A stretch of DNA of 64,000 bases from Arthrobacter alpinus. Its GTDB lineage: Bacteria; Actinomycetota; Actinomycetes; Actinomycetales; Micrococcaceae. The notes under the pieces are model-generated. The model worked only from the letters and a program-made list of their open reading frames with translations, was not told the origin of the DNA and ran no database searches. The number at the start of each line of letters is the position of its first letter. The first letter of the stretch is position 1. Where the stretch lies: the NCBI RefSeq assembly GCF_001294625.1, contig NZ_CP012677.1, positions 558,001 to 622,000 of the forward strand. The letters are read 5' to 3'. Positions 7,559-16,576 of this stretch are shown one piece after another. Made by a program: the position numbers and the translations under genes.

Positions 7559-8506
7559 ATGAACACTCCAAGGATTCTTGCCGCCAGCGGCCAGCAGTTC
7601 ACTTTGCGACGCGGCGGCGGTTGCGTCATCGTCGCGTCCCTAGCGGCAGGGCTACGCTACTACGACCGCGCCGGTGTTGAACTGGTGGAAAGCTACGGCA
7701 CGGACGGGACCGCTCCCGGCGCGGCCGGCATCACCCTTGCCCCGTTCGCCAACCGGGTGGACGGCGGGCGATGGGAGCTAAATGGCACCGTCCAGCAACT
7801 GGACATCACCGAAGTTGAGCGCAACAACGCCATTCACGGATTGCTGCGCAATACCGGTTACACGGCACTGGAGTCCTCCGATCATCACGTGCTGCTGGAG
7901 GCAGGCATTTTCCCGCAGCATGGCTACCCGTTCCTGGCCAGGCACCAAGTCCGGTACGAGCTCCTCGAGTCCGGGGAACTGCGCGTGGAACAGACGCTAA
8001 TCAACGACTCACCGACACCGGCGCCCTTCGTCCTGGGGGCGCACCCGTACTTCCGCATAGGAAATACGGCGCCGGAGGAACTGACCATCATGGTGGACGC
8101 GCAGACTCGCCTGGCAGTCACGGACCGCATGATCCCCACGGACCGGGTTCCGGTGGGTGGCATCTACGATTTACGCCACGGGCGCCCCGTCAAGGACGCT
8201 GTCATGGATACCGCTTTCACGCACCTTGCCGGCTCCGCCGCGGACGACGGTCCTTCCGCGGACGACGGCGTGACCCGGCACACGCTGCACGCACCGGATG
8301 GGCGCAGCGTGAGTTTGTGGCACGACGGCACTGTGCGCTACGTCCACGTCTACATCACCGAAACTTTCCCCGGCCGCTCCCTGGCCGTCGCCATGGAGCC
8401 CATGACCGGGCCGGCCAACGCGTTCAACTCCGGCGAGGGCCTGAAGTGGCTGGAGCCAGGAGCCTCATTCACCATGCGCTGGGGCATAGATTCTGTCCTC
8501 GAATAA
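7559..8506 (+). CDS. Aldose 1-epimerase (galactose mutarotase) family protein
   Basis: A 315-residue beta-sandwich mutarotase-like protein. Visible landmarks are the substrate-arginine region FANRVDGGRW, the NAIHGLLRN segment carrying the conserved histidine, and the LGAHPYFR motif. A glutamate region lies near the C-terminus (AMEPMTGPANAFNSGEGL). Such enzymes interconvert alpha and beta anomers of galactose or glucose, supplying the alpha form for galactokinase. The position, divergent from deoR-galT-galK, fits that job. Start at ATG 7559 is supported by a leaderless-type -10 box. Confidence 0.88.
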   Translation: MNTPRILAASGQQFTLRRGGGCVIVASLAAGLRYYDRAGVELVESYGTDGTAPGAAGITLAPFANRVDGGRWELNGTVQQLDITEVERNNAIHGLLRNTGYTALESSDHHVLLEAGIFPQHGYPFLARHQVRYELLESGELRVEQTLINDSPTPAPFVLGAHPYFRIGNTAPEELTIMVDAQTRLAVTDRMIPTDRVPVGGIYDLRHGRPVKDAVMDTAFTHLAGSAADDGPSADDGVTRHTLHAPDGRSVSLWHDGTVRYVHVYITETFPGRSLAVAMEPMTGPANAFNSGEGLKWLEPGASFTMRWGIDSVLE

Positions 8507-8584
8507 GGGACTTCCCACCAGCTGCGACACGGCGCAAATGGACGGCGTTTAACATATCTTTGCCGGGTAGGGAATTATTGACAT

Positions 8585-9811
8585 ATGACGCCCTCGCAAC
8601 AGCCCTCAGAGCGCTACCAAGACAGTGAACAATCAGTGGTCCCCTTTGGCATGAAAGTTGCCGGAGCATGGGCCTGGCGGGTCGGTACGATCGTCGTGGT
8701 CGCCGGCATACTGATTTGGTTGCTCAGCTACGTCACTATTTTGATTATCCCCCTCATGGTGGCCGCACTGCTGGCAGCCCTGCTGCTTCCTGTGGTCAAG
8801 GGGCTGGGTAAACTCGGCCTCCCACGCGGGCTCAGCGTTGCCATCGCCGAACTGGGGCTCATTGCCGTGGTGGTCGGCGGCTTATACCTGGTGGGCCGGC
8901 AAATGGTCTCCGGCGTCACCGCACTGAGTGAAGGCGCCGTCACGGGCGTGATCCAGATCCAGGACTGGCTGATGAGCGGGCCGCTGAGCCTGAGCAGTGA
9001 TCAAATCAGCAATTATCTCCAAGACGTCCTCAACGCAGTGCAGAACAATGGCAGCACCATTGTTTCCTCCGCGCTGGGAATCGGCAGCGGATTTGGGCAC
9101 TTCGGTGCGGGGCTTTTGCTCACAATGTTCATCTTGATCTTCTTCCTTCTGGAGGGCGAGAAGATCTGGGCGTTCATGGTTCGTCTCTTCCCGCGCCGCT
9201 CCCGCCCGGCAGTGGATGGGGCTGGCCGCCGCAGCTGGCTTTCCCTGGGCAACTACGTGCGCGTGCAGATCCTGGTGGCCGCCGTGGACGCCGTGGGCAT
9301 CGGCGCCGGAGCCGCCATCATCCAGGTTCCTCTGGCCCTGCCCTTGGGAGTGCTCGTCTTTATCGGCTCATTCATCCCGGTGGTCGGTGCCCTGGTGACA
9401 GGCGCCGTCGCCGTGCTGCTGGCCCTGGTGGCCAACGGCTGGGTCAATGCACTGATCATGCTCGGCATCGTCTTGCTGGTACAGCAGCTGGAAAGCCACC
9501 TGCTTCAGCCGTTCATCATGGGCCGGGCCGTGTCCTTGCACCCCGTGGCCGTCATCTTGGCGGTTGCGGCCGGATCCAGCGTCGCCGGCATCCTCGGCGC
9601 CTTGTTCGCGGTGCCGGTGCTGGCTGCGGCAAATTCCTTCATCCGCTACATCGCGGGCAGAAGCTGGGAAGATGATGCCGCCCTGCCCGACATCTATGGT
9701 CTGCGGGCCGGTGGGGCGGCCGTGGCCGCCGAGTCGCAAGCCACCGCCGCGCAGTCCACCCCTTCGCACGAGCCGCCTATGGCGCCGGGGTCACCCAAGG
9801 ACCCCAGCTAG
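8585..9811 (+). CDS. AI-2E family transporter (PerM/TqsA-like permease)
   Basis: A 408-residue membrane protein with the layout of the PF01594 family. Two helices sit at residues 25-75, followed by a further helix, a soluble middle region (about 115-160) and a C-terminal cluster of four to five helices. The family's glycine-rich FIGSFIPVVGALVTG motif and the QQLESHLLQPFIMGRAVSLHP motif are clear. Members export autoinducer-2, act as Na+/H+ antiporters or have unknown substrates; which applies cannot be told here. The last 40 residues are an Ala/Ser/Pro tail. It may be co-transcribed with ilvA 63 bp downstream. Confidence 0.9.
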   Translation: MTPSQQPSERYQDSEQSVVPFGMKVAGAWAWRVGTIVVVAGILIWLLSYVTILIIPLMVAALLAALLLPVVKGLGKLGLPRGLSVAIAELGLIAVVVGGLYLVGRQMVSGVTALSEGAVTGVIQIQDWLMSGPLSLSSDQISNYLQDVLNAVQNNGSTIVSSALGIGSGFGHFGAGLLLTMFILIFFLLEGEKIWAFMVRLFPRRSRPAVDGAGRRSWLSLGNYVRVQILVAAVDAVGIGAGAAIIQVPLALPLGVLVFIGSFIPVVGALVTGAVAVLLALVANGWVNALIMLGIVLLVQQLESHLLQPFIMGRAVSLHPVAVILAVAAGSSVAGILGALFAVPVLAAANSFIRYIAGRSWEDDAALPDIYGLRAGGAAVAAESQATAAQSTPSHEPPMAPGSPKDPS

Positions 9812-9874
9812 AACATGCCCACTTTCCATTAGTCCCCGCTCCACCGAAGAAATCCTGAGAAAGAGAACAGTAAA

Positions 9875-11113
9875 GTGAACGCAACAAGCGACCTTCCCGT
9901 AACCCTTGCCGATGTTGAAAGTGCGCGGGAGCTGCTGCAGGAAATTATTGCGCTCACACCCATCGAAAGCTCGCGCGCACTAGGCCGGATGACCGGCTCG
10001 GAGGTCTTCTTCAAGTGCGAGAACCTTCAGCGGGCAGGCTCCTTCAAGGTCCGTGGCGCTTATGTTCGCATGGCACGGCTGACACCCGAGGAACGGGCCC
10101 GCGGCGTGGTGGCGGCCTCGGCAGGCAACCATGCCCAGGGCGTGGCCGTGGCCGCGAAGGCACTGGGCATCCAGGCCCGGATCTACATGCCCGTGGGCGT
10201 TGCACTGCCGAAACTGGCTGCCACGCGCGGGCACGGGGCCGAGGTGGTGCTACACGGCTTCAACGTCGATGAATCCCTCGCCGAAGCCGAGCGGTATGCG
10301 AATGAGACCGGCGCCGTGTTTGTGCACCCCTTCAACAACGTCGATGTGGTCTCGGGGCAGGGGACCATCGGTTTGGAAATTCTTGACCAGGTGCCCAACG
10401 TGGACACCATCATCATGGGTGTTGGCGGTGGTGGGCTGCTCGCAGGCGTCTCCGTGGCCGTCAAGGCCCGGGCCAAGGAACTGGGGCGCGAAATCAGGGT
10501 GATCGGGGTGCAGGCCGAGAACGCCGCCGCCTACCCGCCGTCGTTGGCAGCGGACGCACTTGTGCCCCTGAAAAAGGTCTCCACCATGGCCGACGGCATC
10601 GCGGTGGGCCGGCCAGGCCAGCTGCCCTTCTCCATCATTCGTGAACTGGTCGACGACGTCATCACGGTCAGTGAGGATTCCCTAGCCCGGGCGCTGATAT
10701 TCCTGCTGGAACGCGCCAAGATGGTGGTCGAGCCTGCCGGGGCCGTGGGCGTTGCCGCGCTGATGGAAGGAAAGATTGAAAATCCGGGCACCACGGTGGT
10801 GATCCTCTCCGGCGGCAACATCGACCCGATGCTCATGCTCAAGGTCATCCAGCGCGGTCTTGCAGCCGCCGGGAGGTTCCTGACGGTGCGCATGATGCTC
10901 AACGACAGGCCGGGCGCCCTGGCCACCATTTCACGGATCATCGCCGAGAACGACGCCAACGTCACCGGAGTGGACCACACACGCGTGGGTGGTTCCATCT
11001 CCATGGGCGATGTTTCCATCACGGTTGACCTGGAAACCAAGGGTCATGAACACTGCGAACTGGTGCTCACCGCGCTGCGCGCCGAAGGCTTCCAGCCCAT
11101 AGTGGTCCACTAA
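9875..11113 (+). CDS. ilvA: Threonine ammonia-lyase (threonine dehydratase)
   Basis: A 412-residue PLP enzyme that converts threonine to 2-oxobutanoate and ammonia. The Schiff-base lysine is in AGSFKVRGAY (about residue 53), the phosphate-binding loop is GVGGGGLLAG, and a C-terminal ACT-type domain begins near residue 330. The length is that of the short catabolic/biosynthetic hybrid type common in Actinobacteria, with one ACT domain, not the long E. coli IlvA. It starts at GTG with only a weak GAGAAAGAG upstream. A perfect 40-bp palindromic terminator follows. Confidence 0.93.
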   Translation: MNATSDLPVTLADVESARELLQEIIALTPIESSRALGRMTGSEVFFKCENLQRAGSFKVRGAYVRMARLTPEERARGVVAASAGNHAQGVAVAAKALGIQARIYMPVGVALPKLAATRGHGAEVVLHGFNVDESLAEAERYANETGAVFVHPFNNVDVVSGQGTIGLEILDQVPNVDTIIMGVGGGGLLAGVSVAVKARAKELGREIRVIGVQAENAAAYPPSLAADALVPLKKVSTMADGIAVGRPGQLPFSIIRELVDDVITVSEDSLARALIFLLERAKMVVEPAGAVGVAALMEGKIENPGTTVVILSGGNIDPMLMLKVIQRGLAAAGRFLTVRMMLNDRPGALATISRIIAENDANVTGVDHTRVGGSISMGDVSITVDLETKGHEHCELVLTALRAEGFQPIVVH

Positions 11114-11120
11114 AGCAATG

Positions 11121-11164
11121 AAAAAGCGGTGACTGGACAGCTGTCCAGTCACCGCTTTTTTTGT
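11121..11164. terminator. Bidirectional terminator between ilvA and greA (perfect palindrome)
   Basis: Bases 11121-11160 form an exact 40-bp palindrome with A5 at the left end and T-rich sequence at the right end. It therefore reads as an intrinsic terminator on both strands, between converging genes. Confidence 0.9.
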
Positions 11165-11170
11165 TGGGGC

Positions 11171-11662
11171 TTACGCCTTGTGTGGCTTGGCGGCGAGAAT
11201 CTCGACGTCGATCGTCTTACCGTTCGGTGCAACGTAACTGATCTTGTCGCCAACCTTGTGACCCATGATGGCCATGCCGAGAGGTGAGCGTTCGCTAAAG
11301 ACATCCATGTCGGTGCTGCCAACTTCACGGCTGCCGAGCAGGAACTGTGTCTCATCTCCTGCGATCAAGGCCACCACCACCATGCCTTGCTCCACAACGC
11401 CATCGTCGGCGGGGGCTTCGCCCACATGGGCGTCGCGCAGCAGCTCGCTCAGTTGGCGGATGCGGGCTTCGATCTTGCCCTGCTCATCCTTGGCGGCGTG
11501 GTACCCGCCGTTTTCCTTGAGGTCACCTTCGGAGCGGGCCTGCTCGATCTTGCTGACGATCTCGGCCCGTCCGGGGCCGGAAAGCTGCACCAGCTCGGCC
11601 TTCAGTCGATCGAATGCTTCCTGCGTCAGCCAGGCTGCTGACGCCCTGTTGGTGGTAGGCAC
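11171..11662 (-). CDS. greA: Transcription elongation factor GreA
   Basis: A 163-residue Gre factor that stimulates cleavage of the 3' end of RNA in backtracked RNA polymerase. The N-terminal coiled coil carries the acidic tip motif EGDLKENGGYHAAKDEQ. The C-terminal FKBP-like domain ends in the SPLGMAIMGHKVGD segment. I chose the GTG at 11662 because AAGGAG lies 7-8 nt upstream and the preceding in-frame residues do not look Gre-like. As in mycobacteria (Rv1080c), it neighbours a DUF4307 gene and mca. Confidence 0.95.
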   Translation of the reverse strand: MPTTNRASAAWLTQEAFDRLKAELVQLSGPGRAEIVSKIEQARSEGDLKENGGYHAAKDEQGKIEARIRQLSELLRDAHVGEAPADDGVVEQGMVVVALIAGDETQFLLGSREVGSTDMDVFSERSPLGMAIMGHKVGDKISYVAPNGKTIDVEILAAKPHKA

Positions 11663-11863
11663 GGTCTTCTCCTTGAGTGTACAAAAAAGCAAAGACCCCG
11701 CCAAAGGCCGTTCCAAAGGTGAAACGCAGCTGGGGCGAACATCGCGTGATGTGCACGTTCCAAACGCGGAACATTCAAAGGTGACCAAGCGGGGCACAAG
11801 TAATAGTACTCAGTTTAGTCAATAACTTGGATAAACCCAAGAATCGTTGCGGGCGTGTTACCC

Positions 11864-12304
11864 CTACTCGACGATCCAACAGTTTTCGACAACTCCGGTT
11901 ACTGCGAGGGAGTCGGTGCGCATCTGCCCGCGCACCGTCGTCGTCCGCCCGTTTTCACTGCCATCCGCGGTACCGTTGGGGCCAATGGTGATGATGTTCC
12001 AACCCACGGTCGCGTAGGTGGAGTTCATGGCCTTCACCGCGCACTGGGCTGTGGCGCCGGGATCTTTGGTGACGGCGATGTCAACAGTGGCCAATGTGGG
12101 ATCCACCACTTCATAGCTGACAAGTTTTTGCGAGATTCCGGTATTTCCTCCCACCACCACCCAGAGAATCCACGTCAGTGACAGGGCACCCACAACTGAC
12201 AGGATAATTATTTTGGCTTTTTTGGACAGCGCTCGCTTTGGAGTGCCGTAACGATTAGCTAGGCTGGTAGCTGCTGGAGAATTCAAATTTGTCACTGCAT
12301 CCAC
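11864..12304 (-). CDS. DUF4307 domain-containing membrane protein
   Basis: About 143-146 residues. A short basic N-terminus is followed by one hydrophobic helix (about residues 30-50) and an extracytoplasmic domain with two cysteines (in AQCAVKAMN and ENCWIVE) that may form a disulfide. This matches the DUF4307 family found beside mca in Actinobacteria (Rv1081c position). Function is unknown. Two GTG starts are possible, 12304 and 12295. The latter begins VTNLNSP and looks more like relatives I recall, but no decisive ribosome-binding site exists. Confidence 0.8.
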   Translation of the reverse strand: MDAVTNLNSPAATSLANRYGTPKRALSKKAKIIILSVVGALSLTWILWVVVGGNTGISQKLVSYEVVDPTLATVDIAVTKDPGATAQCAVKAMNSTYATVGWNIITIGPNGTADGSENGRTTTVRGQMRTDSLAVTGVVENCWIVE

Positions 12305-12435
12305 GCTCGTGTTCCGCGGTTCACATCGCGGGCTGGCCGTCCCCCTAGGGAACGGAATACGGACAGGGCAAGTTTAGCGTTCATTCGAGCAGACTTCATC
12401 TTCCACCATAGCTCTAAGAATCGAAGGTAGCCGAC

Positions 12436-13344
12436 GTGACCACCACCAAGGGGAATCCCGCCGAACCGCTGCGCTTGTTGGCTGTCCATGCGCACCCCGA
12501 CGATGAGGCCAGCAAGGGTGCCGCCATGATGGCCTCCTACGCCGCGGCCGGTGTCAGTGTCATGGTTGCCACCTGCACAGGAGGCGAACGCGGAGGCATT
12601 CAAAACCCGGCCATGGAGGGTGACCCCCATTCGAGCCGTGACATGGGAGGCGCCCGCCGTCTGGAGATGGCGAAGGCAGCCGCCATCTTGGGAATTGAGC
12701 AGCAATGGCTCGGCTTTGCCGATTCCGGGCTACCGGAGGGGGATCCGCTGCCAGCCCTGCCCGCCCATTGCTTTGCGCTGACGCCGCTGGAAATTGCTGC
12801 GGCGCCGTTGGTGCGTTTGGTGCGCAGGTTCCGCCCGCACGTGATCATCTCCTATGACGAGAACGGCGGCTATCCGCACCCGGACCACATCATGGCCCAC
12901 AAGGTCACGGTGGAGGCTTACCACGCTGCCGGGGATCCCGGCCGCTACCCGGGGACCGGTGCAGCTTGGGAACCGCAGAAGCTGTACTACGATCTCGCCT
13001 TCAACCCCCAGCGCTTCCGTGCCCTGCATTTCGCGTTGGAGGAAGCCGGCTTGGCTTCCCCGTACGCACAGAGACTGGCGGCCTGGCTGGAGGCGGACAC
13101 CGAGGGGCACACCCCCCCGGTCGGCTCACACCCCGCCACCACCCAGGTGGATTGCGGGGAGTACTTTGAAAAGCGCGACGATGCCTTGCGCGCCCATGCC
13201 ACACAGGTTGACCCTGCCGGTTTCTTCTTTGCCGTCACTCCTGAGATGCAGCGCAAAGTGTGGCCGTGGGAAGACTATTCGCTGATAGATTTCCGGGTAC
13301 CGACCACCGTGCCCGAAAATGACCTGTTTGCTGGCCTACGATAG
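12436..13344 (+). CDS. mca: Mycothiol S-conjugate amidase
   Basis: A 302-residue zinc amidase of the LmbE/PIG-L family. It cleaves mycothiol S-conjugates to a mercapturic acid and GlcN-Ins, removing electrophiles and antibiotics. The metal-binding motif HAHPDDEASKG lies at residues 16-26 and the second histidine site GGYPHPDH near residue 145. The length and the WPWEDYSLI C-terminal motif separate Mca from the related deacetylase MshB. GTG start with GAAGG about 10 nt upstream. It is divergent from DUF4307 and followed by a small membrane-protein gene, the usual actinobacterial order. Confidence 0.93.
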   Translation: MTTTKGNPAEPLRLLAVHAHPDDEASKGAAMMASYAAAGVSVMVATCTGGERGGIQNPAMEGDPHSSRDMGGARRLEMAKAAAILGIEQQWLGFADSGLPEGDPLPALPAHCFALTPLEIAAAPLVRLVRRFRPHVIISYDENGGYPHPDHIMAHKVTVEAYHAAGDPGRYPGTGAAWEPQKLYYDLAFNPQRFRALHFALEEAGLASPYAQRLAAWLEADTEGHTPPVGSHPATTQVDCGEYFEKRDDALRAHATQVDPAGFFFAVTPEMQRKVWPWEDYSLIDFRVPTTVPENDLFAGLR

Positions 13345-13400
13345 GTAGTGGACGTTTCCCGCGTGCACCTAGCCGACGGGGATGAAACGAAAGACGAATT

Positions 13401-13772
13401 GTGCACACATTGATTTTGATCGCCACCACCACCCCGCCCAGCCCGCCGCTGCCGACATTGCGCCCGGGCCTGAGTGAAGACCAGATCACGCCGGGACTGT
13501 TGGGCTTCGTCATCACCTTCAGCATTGTGGTGGTCATGTTTTTCTTGATCCGCGACATGACCAAGCGTGTACGCCGCGTTCGCTACCGCGCACAGGTCGA
13601 AGAGGGCCTAGTGGGTGGCTCGCACGGGCCCGGCGCGGAGTACATGGGCATTCCCATCATGTCCGAGGAGGCTACCCGTGCGGCCGCGTATTCAACCAAC
13701 GAGGACGACGACGGTGAGGACGGGCCCGGCACTGACACGGGTGCGCCCGCAGGAACTGTAAAGAAAAACTAG
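13401..13772 (+). CDS. Small conserved membrane protein downstream of mca
   Basis: 123 residues, with a short Thr/Pro-rich N-terminus, one membrane helix at about residues 33-51 and a basic, then acidic and glycine-rich cytoplasmic tail. No catalytic motif is visible. Its position between mca and a DUF255 protein matches the small membrane protein at Rv1083 in M. tuberculosis. Function unknown. It starts at GTG with GAAAG upstream and ends 9 bp before the next ATG, so it is in an operon with its neighbours. Confidence 0.75.
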   Translation: MHTLILIATTTPPSPPLPTLRPGLSEDQITPGLLGFVITFSIVVVMFFLIRDMTKRVRRVRYRAQVEEGLVGGSHGPGAEYMGIPIMSEEATRAAAYSTNEDDDGEDGPGTDTGAPAGTVKKN

Positions 13773-13781
13773 GGCCACATC

Positions 13782-15965
13782 ATGAATCGGCTTGCTGGCG
13801 AACCTAGCGCTTATCTTCGCCAGCACGCCGAAAATCCTGTGGAGTGGCAGCCGTTTGACGACGCCGCGTTCGCCGAGGCCCGCCGGCGGGATGTGCCCGT
13901 CTTCCTCTCGATCGGTTATGCCGCCTGCCACTGGTGCCACGTCATGGCGAGGGAGTCCTTCGAGGATCCGGCCATTGGCAGTTACCTTGGCGAGCACTTT
14001 GTGGCCATCAAGGTGGACAGGGAGGAACGCCCAGACGTTGACGACGCCTACATGGCGGCCACCCAGGCCCTCAGCGGCCAGGGCGGCTGGCCAATGAGCG
14101 TCTTCCTCACCCCCGACGGGCTGGCGTTTTACGCCGGCACGTACTTCCCGCCCCATCCCGTGGACGGGCGGCCCTCCTTTGCGCAAGTGCTGAGCGCTGT
14201 CACAGAGGCGTGGACGCAACGCCGCATGCAAGTCCTTGAAACGGCAGACTCACTCGCGGAGGCCTTGGCCCAGCCGCTGCTCCAAGTGAGCGTCGGCGCT
14301 GTTGAGCTGACGACGCCGGACACTCCCGATTGGTCTGCGGGGGCATCCTGCGCTGTTCTGGCTTTGGCACGGGCACAGGATCCGGTCAACGGCGGATTTG
14401 GGATGGCACCGAAATTCCCGCCGACGCCGGTCTTGGAATTCCTGCTGCGCCACGCTGCTTCTTCTGACGCATCCTCCTCCGGTGCTGTGGCCTTCGGGCT
14501 GGCGGGTCGGACGCTGTCCGCGATGGTACATTCAGCGTTGTTTGACCAGCTGGGCGGCGGGTTTGCCCGGTACAGTGTCAGCGCCGACTGGTCCGAACCG
14601 CACTATGAGAAGATGCTCTACGACAACGCCGGGCTGCTGCGGGTGCTGGTGCATTGGATTCGGCTGGCCCAGGCGGGCGGCGCTGTGGCCGACAACCATA
14701 CCCAGGACCTGCCGGAACGGTTGGATGTGGCTGATGCCCGGGCCGCCGTGGAGGCGAGTGTTGGCTGGCTCATGCGCGAAATGCGGCTTCCCACAGGCGC
14801 CTTTGCCTCCTCCCTGGATGCGGACACCGTGATCGACGGGGTGCACCGCGAAGGCGCTAGCTACCAATGGAGCATGGCTGACTTCACGGCGGCAGCCTTG
14901 TCGACGTTCGCAGCCGAGCGCACCCTGGCTGCCGGGCACCTGGTGGCTGTGGAAGAGCTGATAGTGCAGCAGCGTCAGGACGCGTTGCAGTTGGCCGCCT
15001 CGGTGGCACGGAGCATGGGCGTCGACGGGGCGCCGGCCTTGCCGCTTAATCCGGGACGTTCCTTGGGCGGGCAGCAACGCGCCTCCTGGCTGCGAATCAA
15101 GCCCGCCCTGTTGGTGCAACGAGCCCACCGTCTCATGCCCTCACGCGACGACAAAGTGGTGGCATCATGGAATGCGATGCTCATGGCGGCCCTGGCGGAA
15201 GCAGGCGCTGTCCTGGCCGAGCCCGCCTACGTACGCGCCGCCGTCGTACTGGGCGAATACTTGCAGAGCGTCCATTGGGACGGCGCGCAACTGTTCAGGG
15301 TCTCCCATGAGGGAACGGCGCGCGGCATCAAGGGCTTGCTGGAGGACTATGCTGCCTGCGCCAACGGCTACCTGACCCTGTATGCGGCCACGGGGGAGCA
15401 GCGGTGGTTTGAGTTTGCCGGAGAACTCATGGCCGCGCTGGAATCCGAATTCATCGCCGACGGGGTGGTGCTCAACCATAACGGCGCCTCAGCGGGCCCC
15501 AGCCAAGGGCTGCACGGCTCACGTTTCGCCGATCCCTTTGACAACGCAACCGCCAGTGGGGTGGCCATGCTGGCCGACGCCGTCATCGCCTGGGCGGCCT
15601 ACACCGGCTCAACCCGGCACCTGGAACTCGCGCACCATCTGCTGGGAACCGTGCCCGAGATGGCACGGAGGGCGCCCCGCTCCGCCGGCGGAATGCTGGG
15701 CGCGTCCCTTGCCCTGGCCGCGGGACCCCGGGAAGTGGCCGTTGTGGGCCCGGCCGGGGCACATCGCGACGCGTTGGTGCAACGGGCCTGGGCGTCGGGG
15801 TCACCAGGGATGGTGATTGCCGTGTGGGACGGGGTGGGAGCCGCCCCTGTGCCGCTGCTCCAGGGTCGGGGCGGCTCACCCACCGCCTTGGCCTATGTCT
15901 GCCAGGGCATGGTGTGCGCCCGGCCCGTGAGTGATGTGCAGGAACTGGGAAAGCTGCTGCTCTGA
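13782..15965 (+). CDS. Thioredoxin-domain/DUF255 protein (YyaL, spermatogenesis-associated protein 20 family)
   Basis: A 727-residue cytoplasmic protein. Residues 1-165 form the DUF255 thioredoxin-like domain with a CHWC active site (AACHWCHVM, near residue 49) and the SIGYAACHW context. The rest is an (alpha/alpha)6 toroid like N-acylglucosamine 2-epimerases, with the PHYEKMLYDN and SRDDKVVASWNAML motifs typical of the family. The activity is not established; a glycan or cellobiose-epimerase-like role has been suggested from the fold. It corresponds to Rv1084 by position. The sequence is intact and of usual length, whereas the region right after it is decayed. Confidence 0.88.
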   Translation: MNRLAGEPSAYLRQHAENPVEWQPFDDAAFAEARRRDVPVFLSIGYAACHWCHVMARESFEDPAIGSYLGEHFVAIKVDREERPDVDDAYMAATQALSGQGGWPMSVFLTPDGLAFYAGTYFPPHPVDGRPSFAQVLSAVTEAWTQRRMQVLETADSLAEALAQPLLQVSVGAVELTTPDTPDWSAGASCAVLALARAQDPVNGGFGMAPKFPPTPVLEFLLRHAASSDASSSGAVAFGLAGRTLSAMVHSALFDQLGGGFARYSVSADWSEPHYEKMLYDNAGLLRVLVHWIRLAQAGGAVADNHTQDLPERLDVADARAAVEASVGWLMREMRLPTGAFASSLDADTVIDGVHREGASYQWSMADFTAAALSTFAAERTLAAGHLVAVEELIVQQRQDALQLAASVARSMGVDGAPALPLNPGRSLGGQQRASWLRIKPALLVQRAHRLMPSRDDKVVASWNAMLMAALAEAGAVLAEPAYVRAAVVLGEYLQSVHWDGAQLFRVSHEGTARGIKGLLEDYAACANGYLTLYAATGEQRWFEFAGELMAALESEFIADGVVLNHNGASAGPSQGLHGSRFADPFDNATASGVAMLADAVIAWAAYTGSTRHLELAHHLLGTVPEMARRAPRSAGGMLGASLALAAGPREVAVVGPAGAHRDALVQRAWASGSPGMVIAVWDGVGAAPVPLLQGRGGSPTALAYVCQGMVCARPVSDVQELGKLLL

Positions 15966-16156
15966 GCTTTCAGGCCCGCCGTTTGCCAGCCACCCCCCCT
16001 TTGTGACGAGCATCCGCCGGGGCCAGCACGGTGATCGGCTAGATTGTTCTGAACACCTCCCCGTCCGGCGGGCAGTGGGGGATCTTCCGAAATGGGCCTG
16101 GTGTGCGAGTACTGCGACGTGTGATTTTCCCCTTGCGTGGCTACTGATTTTTTAGT

Positions 16157-16276
16157 GCGATAGCCATCGCGTTGGTGAAGATGGCCTTTATCGACGGCAT
16201 CAACGCCGAAGGTGAGTCGCTGGTGCCGCAGGCGCGGATCGAGGCCCCCCCATTGCACCGGTTCGGGCCACCGTGA
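16157..16276 (+). pseudogene. Possible C-terminal remnant of a periplasmic adaptor (MacA/HlyD-like) gene
   Basis: A 39-codon open stretch without a proper start encodes [10 protein letters not shown] and then [11 protein letters not shown]. This resembles the last strand of membrane-fusion adaptors that precede MacB-type exporters. It is followed at once by the truncated ATPase. The assignment rests on a short match plus context and may be wrong. Confidence 0.3.
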
Positions 16277-16291
16277 CCAACACGGTGGCAC

Positions 16292-16576
16292 ATGCTCTCC
16301 AGTGGCGAGCAGCAACGCGTGGCCATTGCCGGTGCCCTGGTGCGCCGGCCGCGGCTGATCCTCGCCGATGAGCCCACCGGTGCGCTGGATCTGGAAACCG
16401 GTCAGGCGGTGATGGACCTGTTGGACACCATCGCCACGGAATCTGGTGCGGCACTTCTCACCATCACCCACGATGCCAACGTGGCCGCCCGTGCCCGCAC
16501 CCGCTACCGGCTGGACGCCGGCGTGCTGTCAGCCACTGACCAGCTGCTCGGTGCGGGCGCAGGGGTGCCGGCATGA
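16292..16576 (+). pseudogene. Truncated ABC transporter ATPase (MacB-type), C-terminal part only
   Basis: The 94-codon frame starts abruptly at the ABC signature ([14 protein letters not shown]). It continues through Walker B and the D-loop ([12 protein letters not shown]) to the H-loop (LLTITHD). The Walker A and Q-loop half, about 130 residues, is missing, so no functional ATPase can be made. The ATG at its head is fortuitous. The stop overlaps the permease start by four bases (ATGA), as in intact operons of this type, showing that the pair was once functional. Confidence 0.8.
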
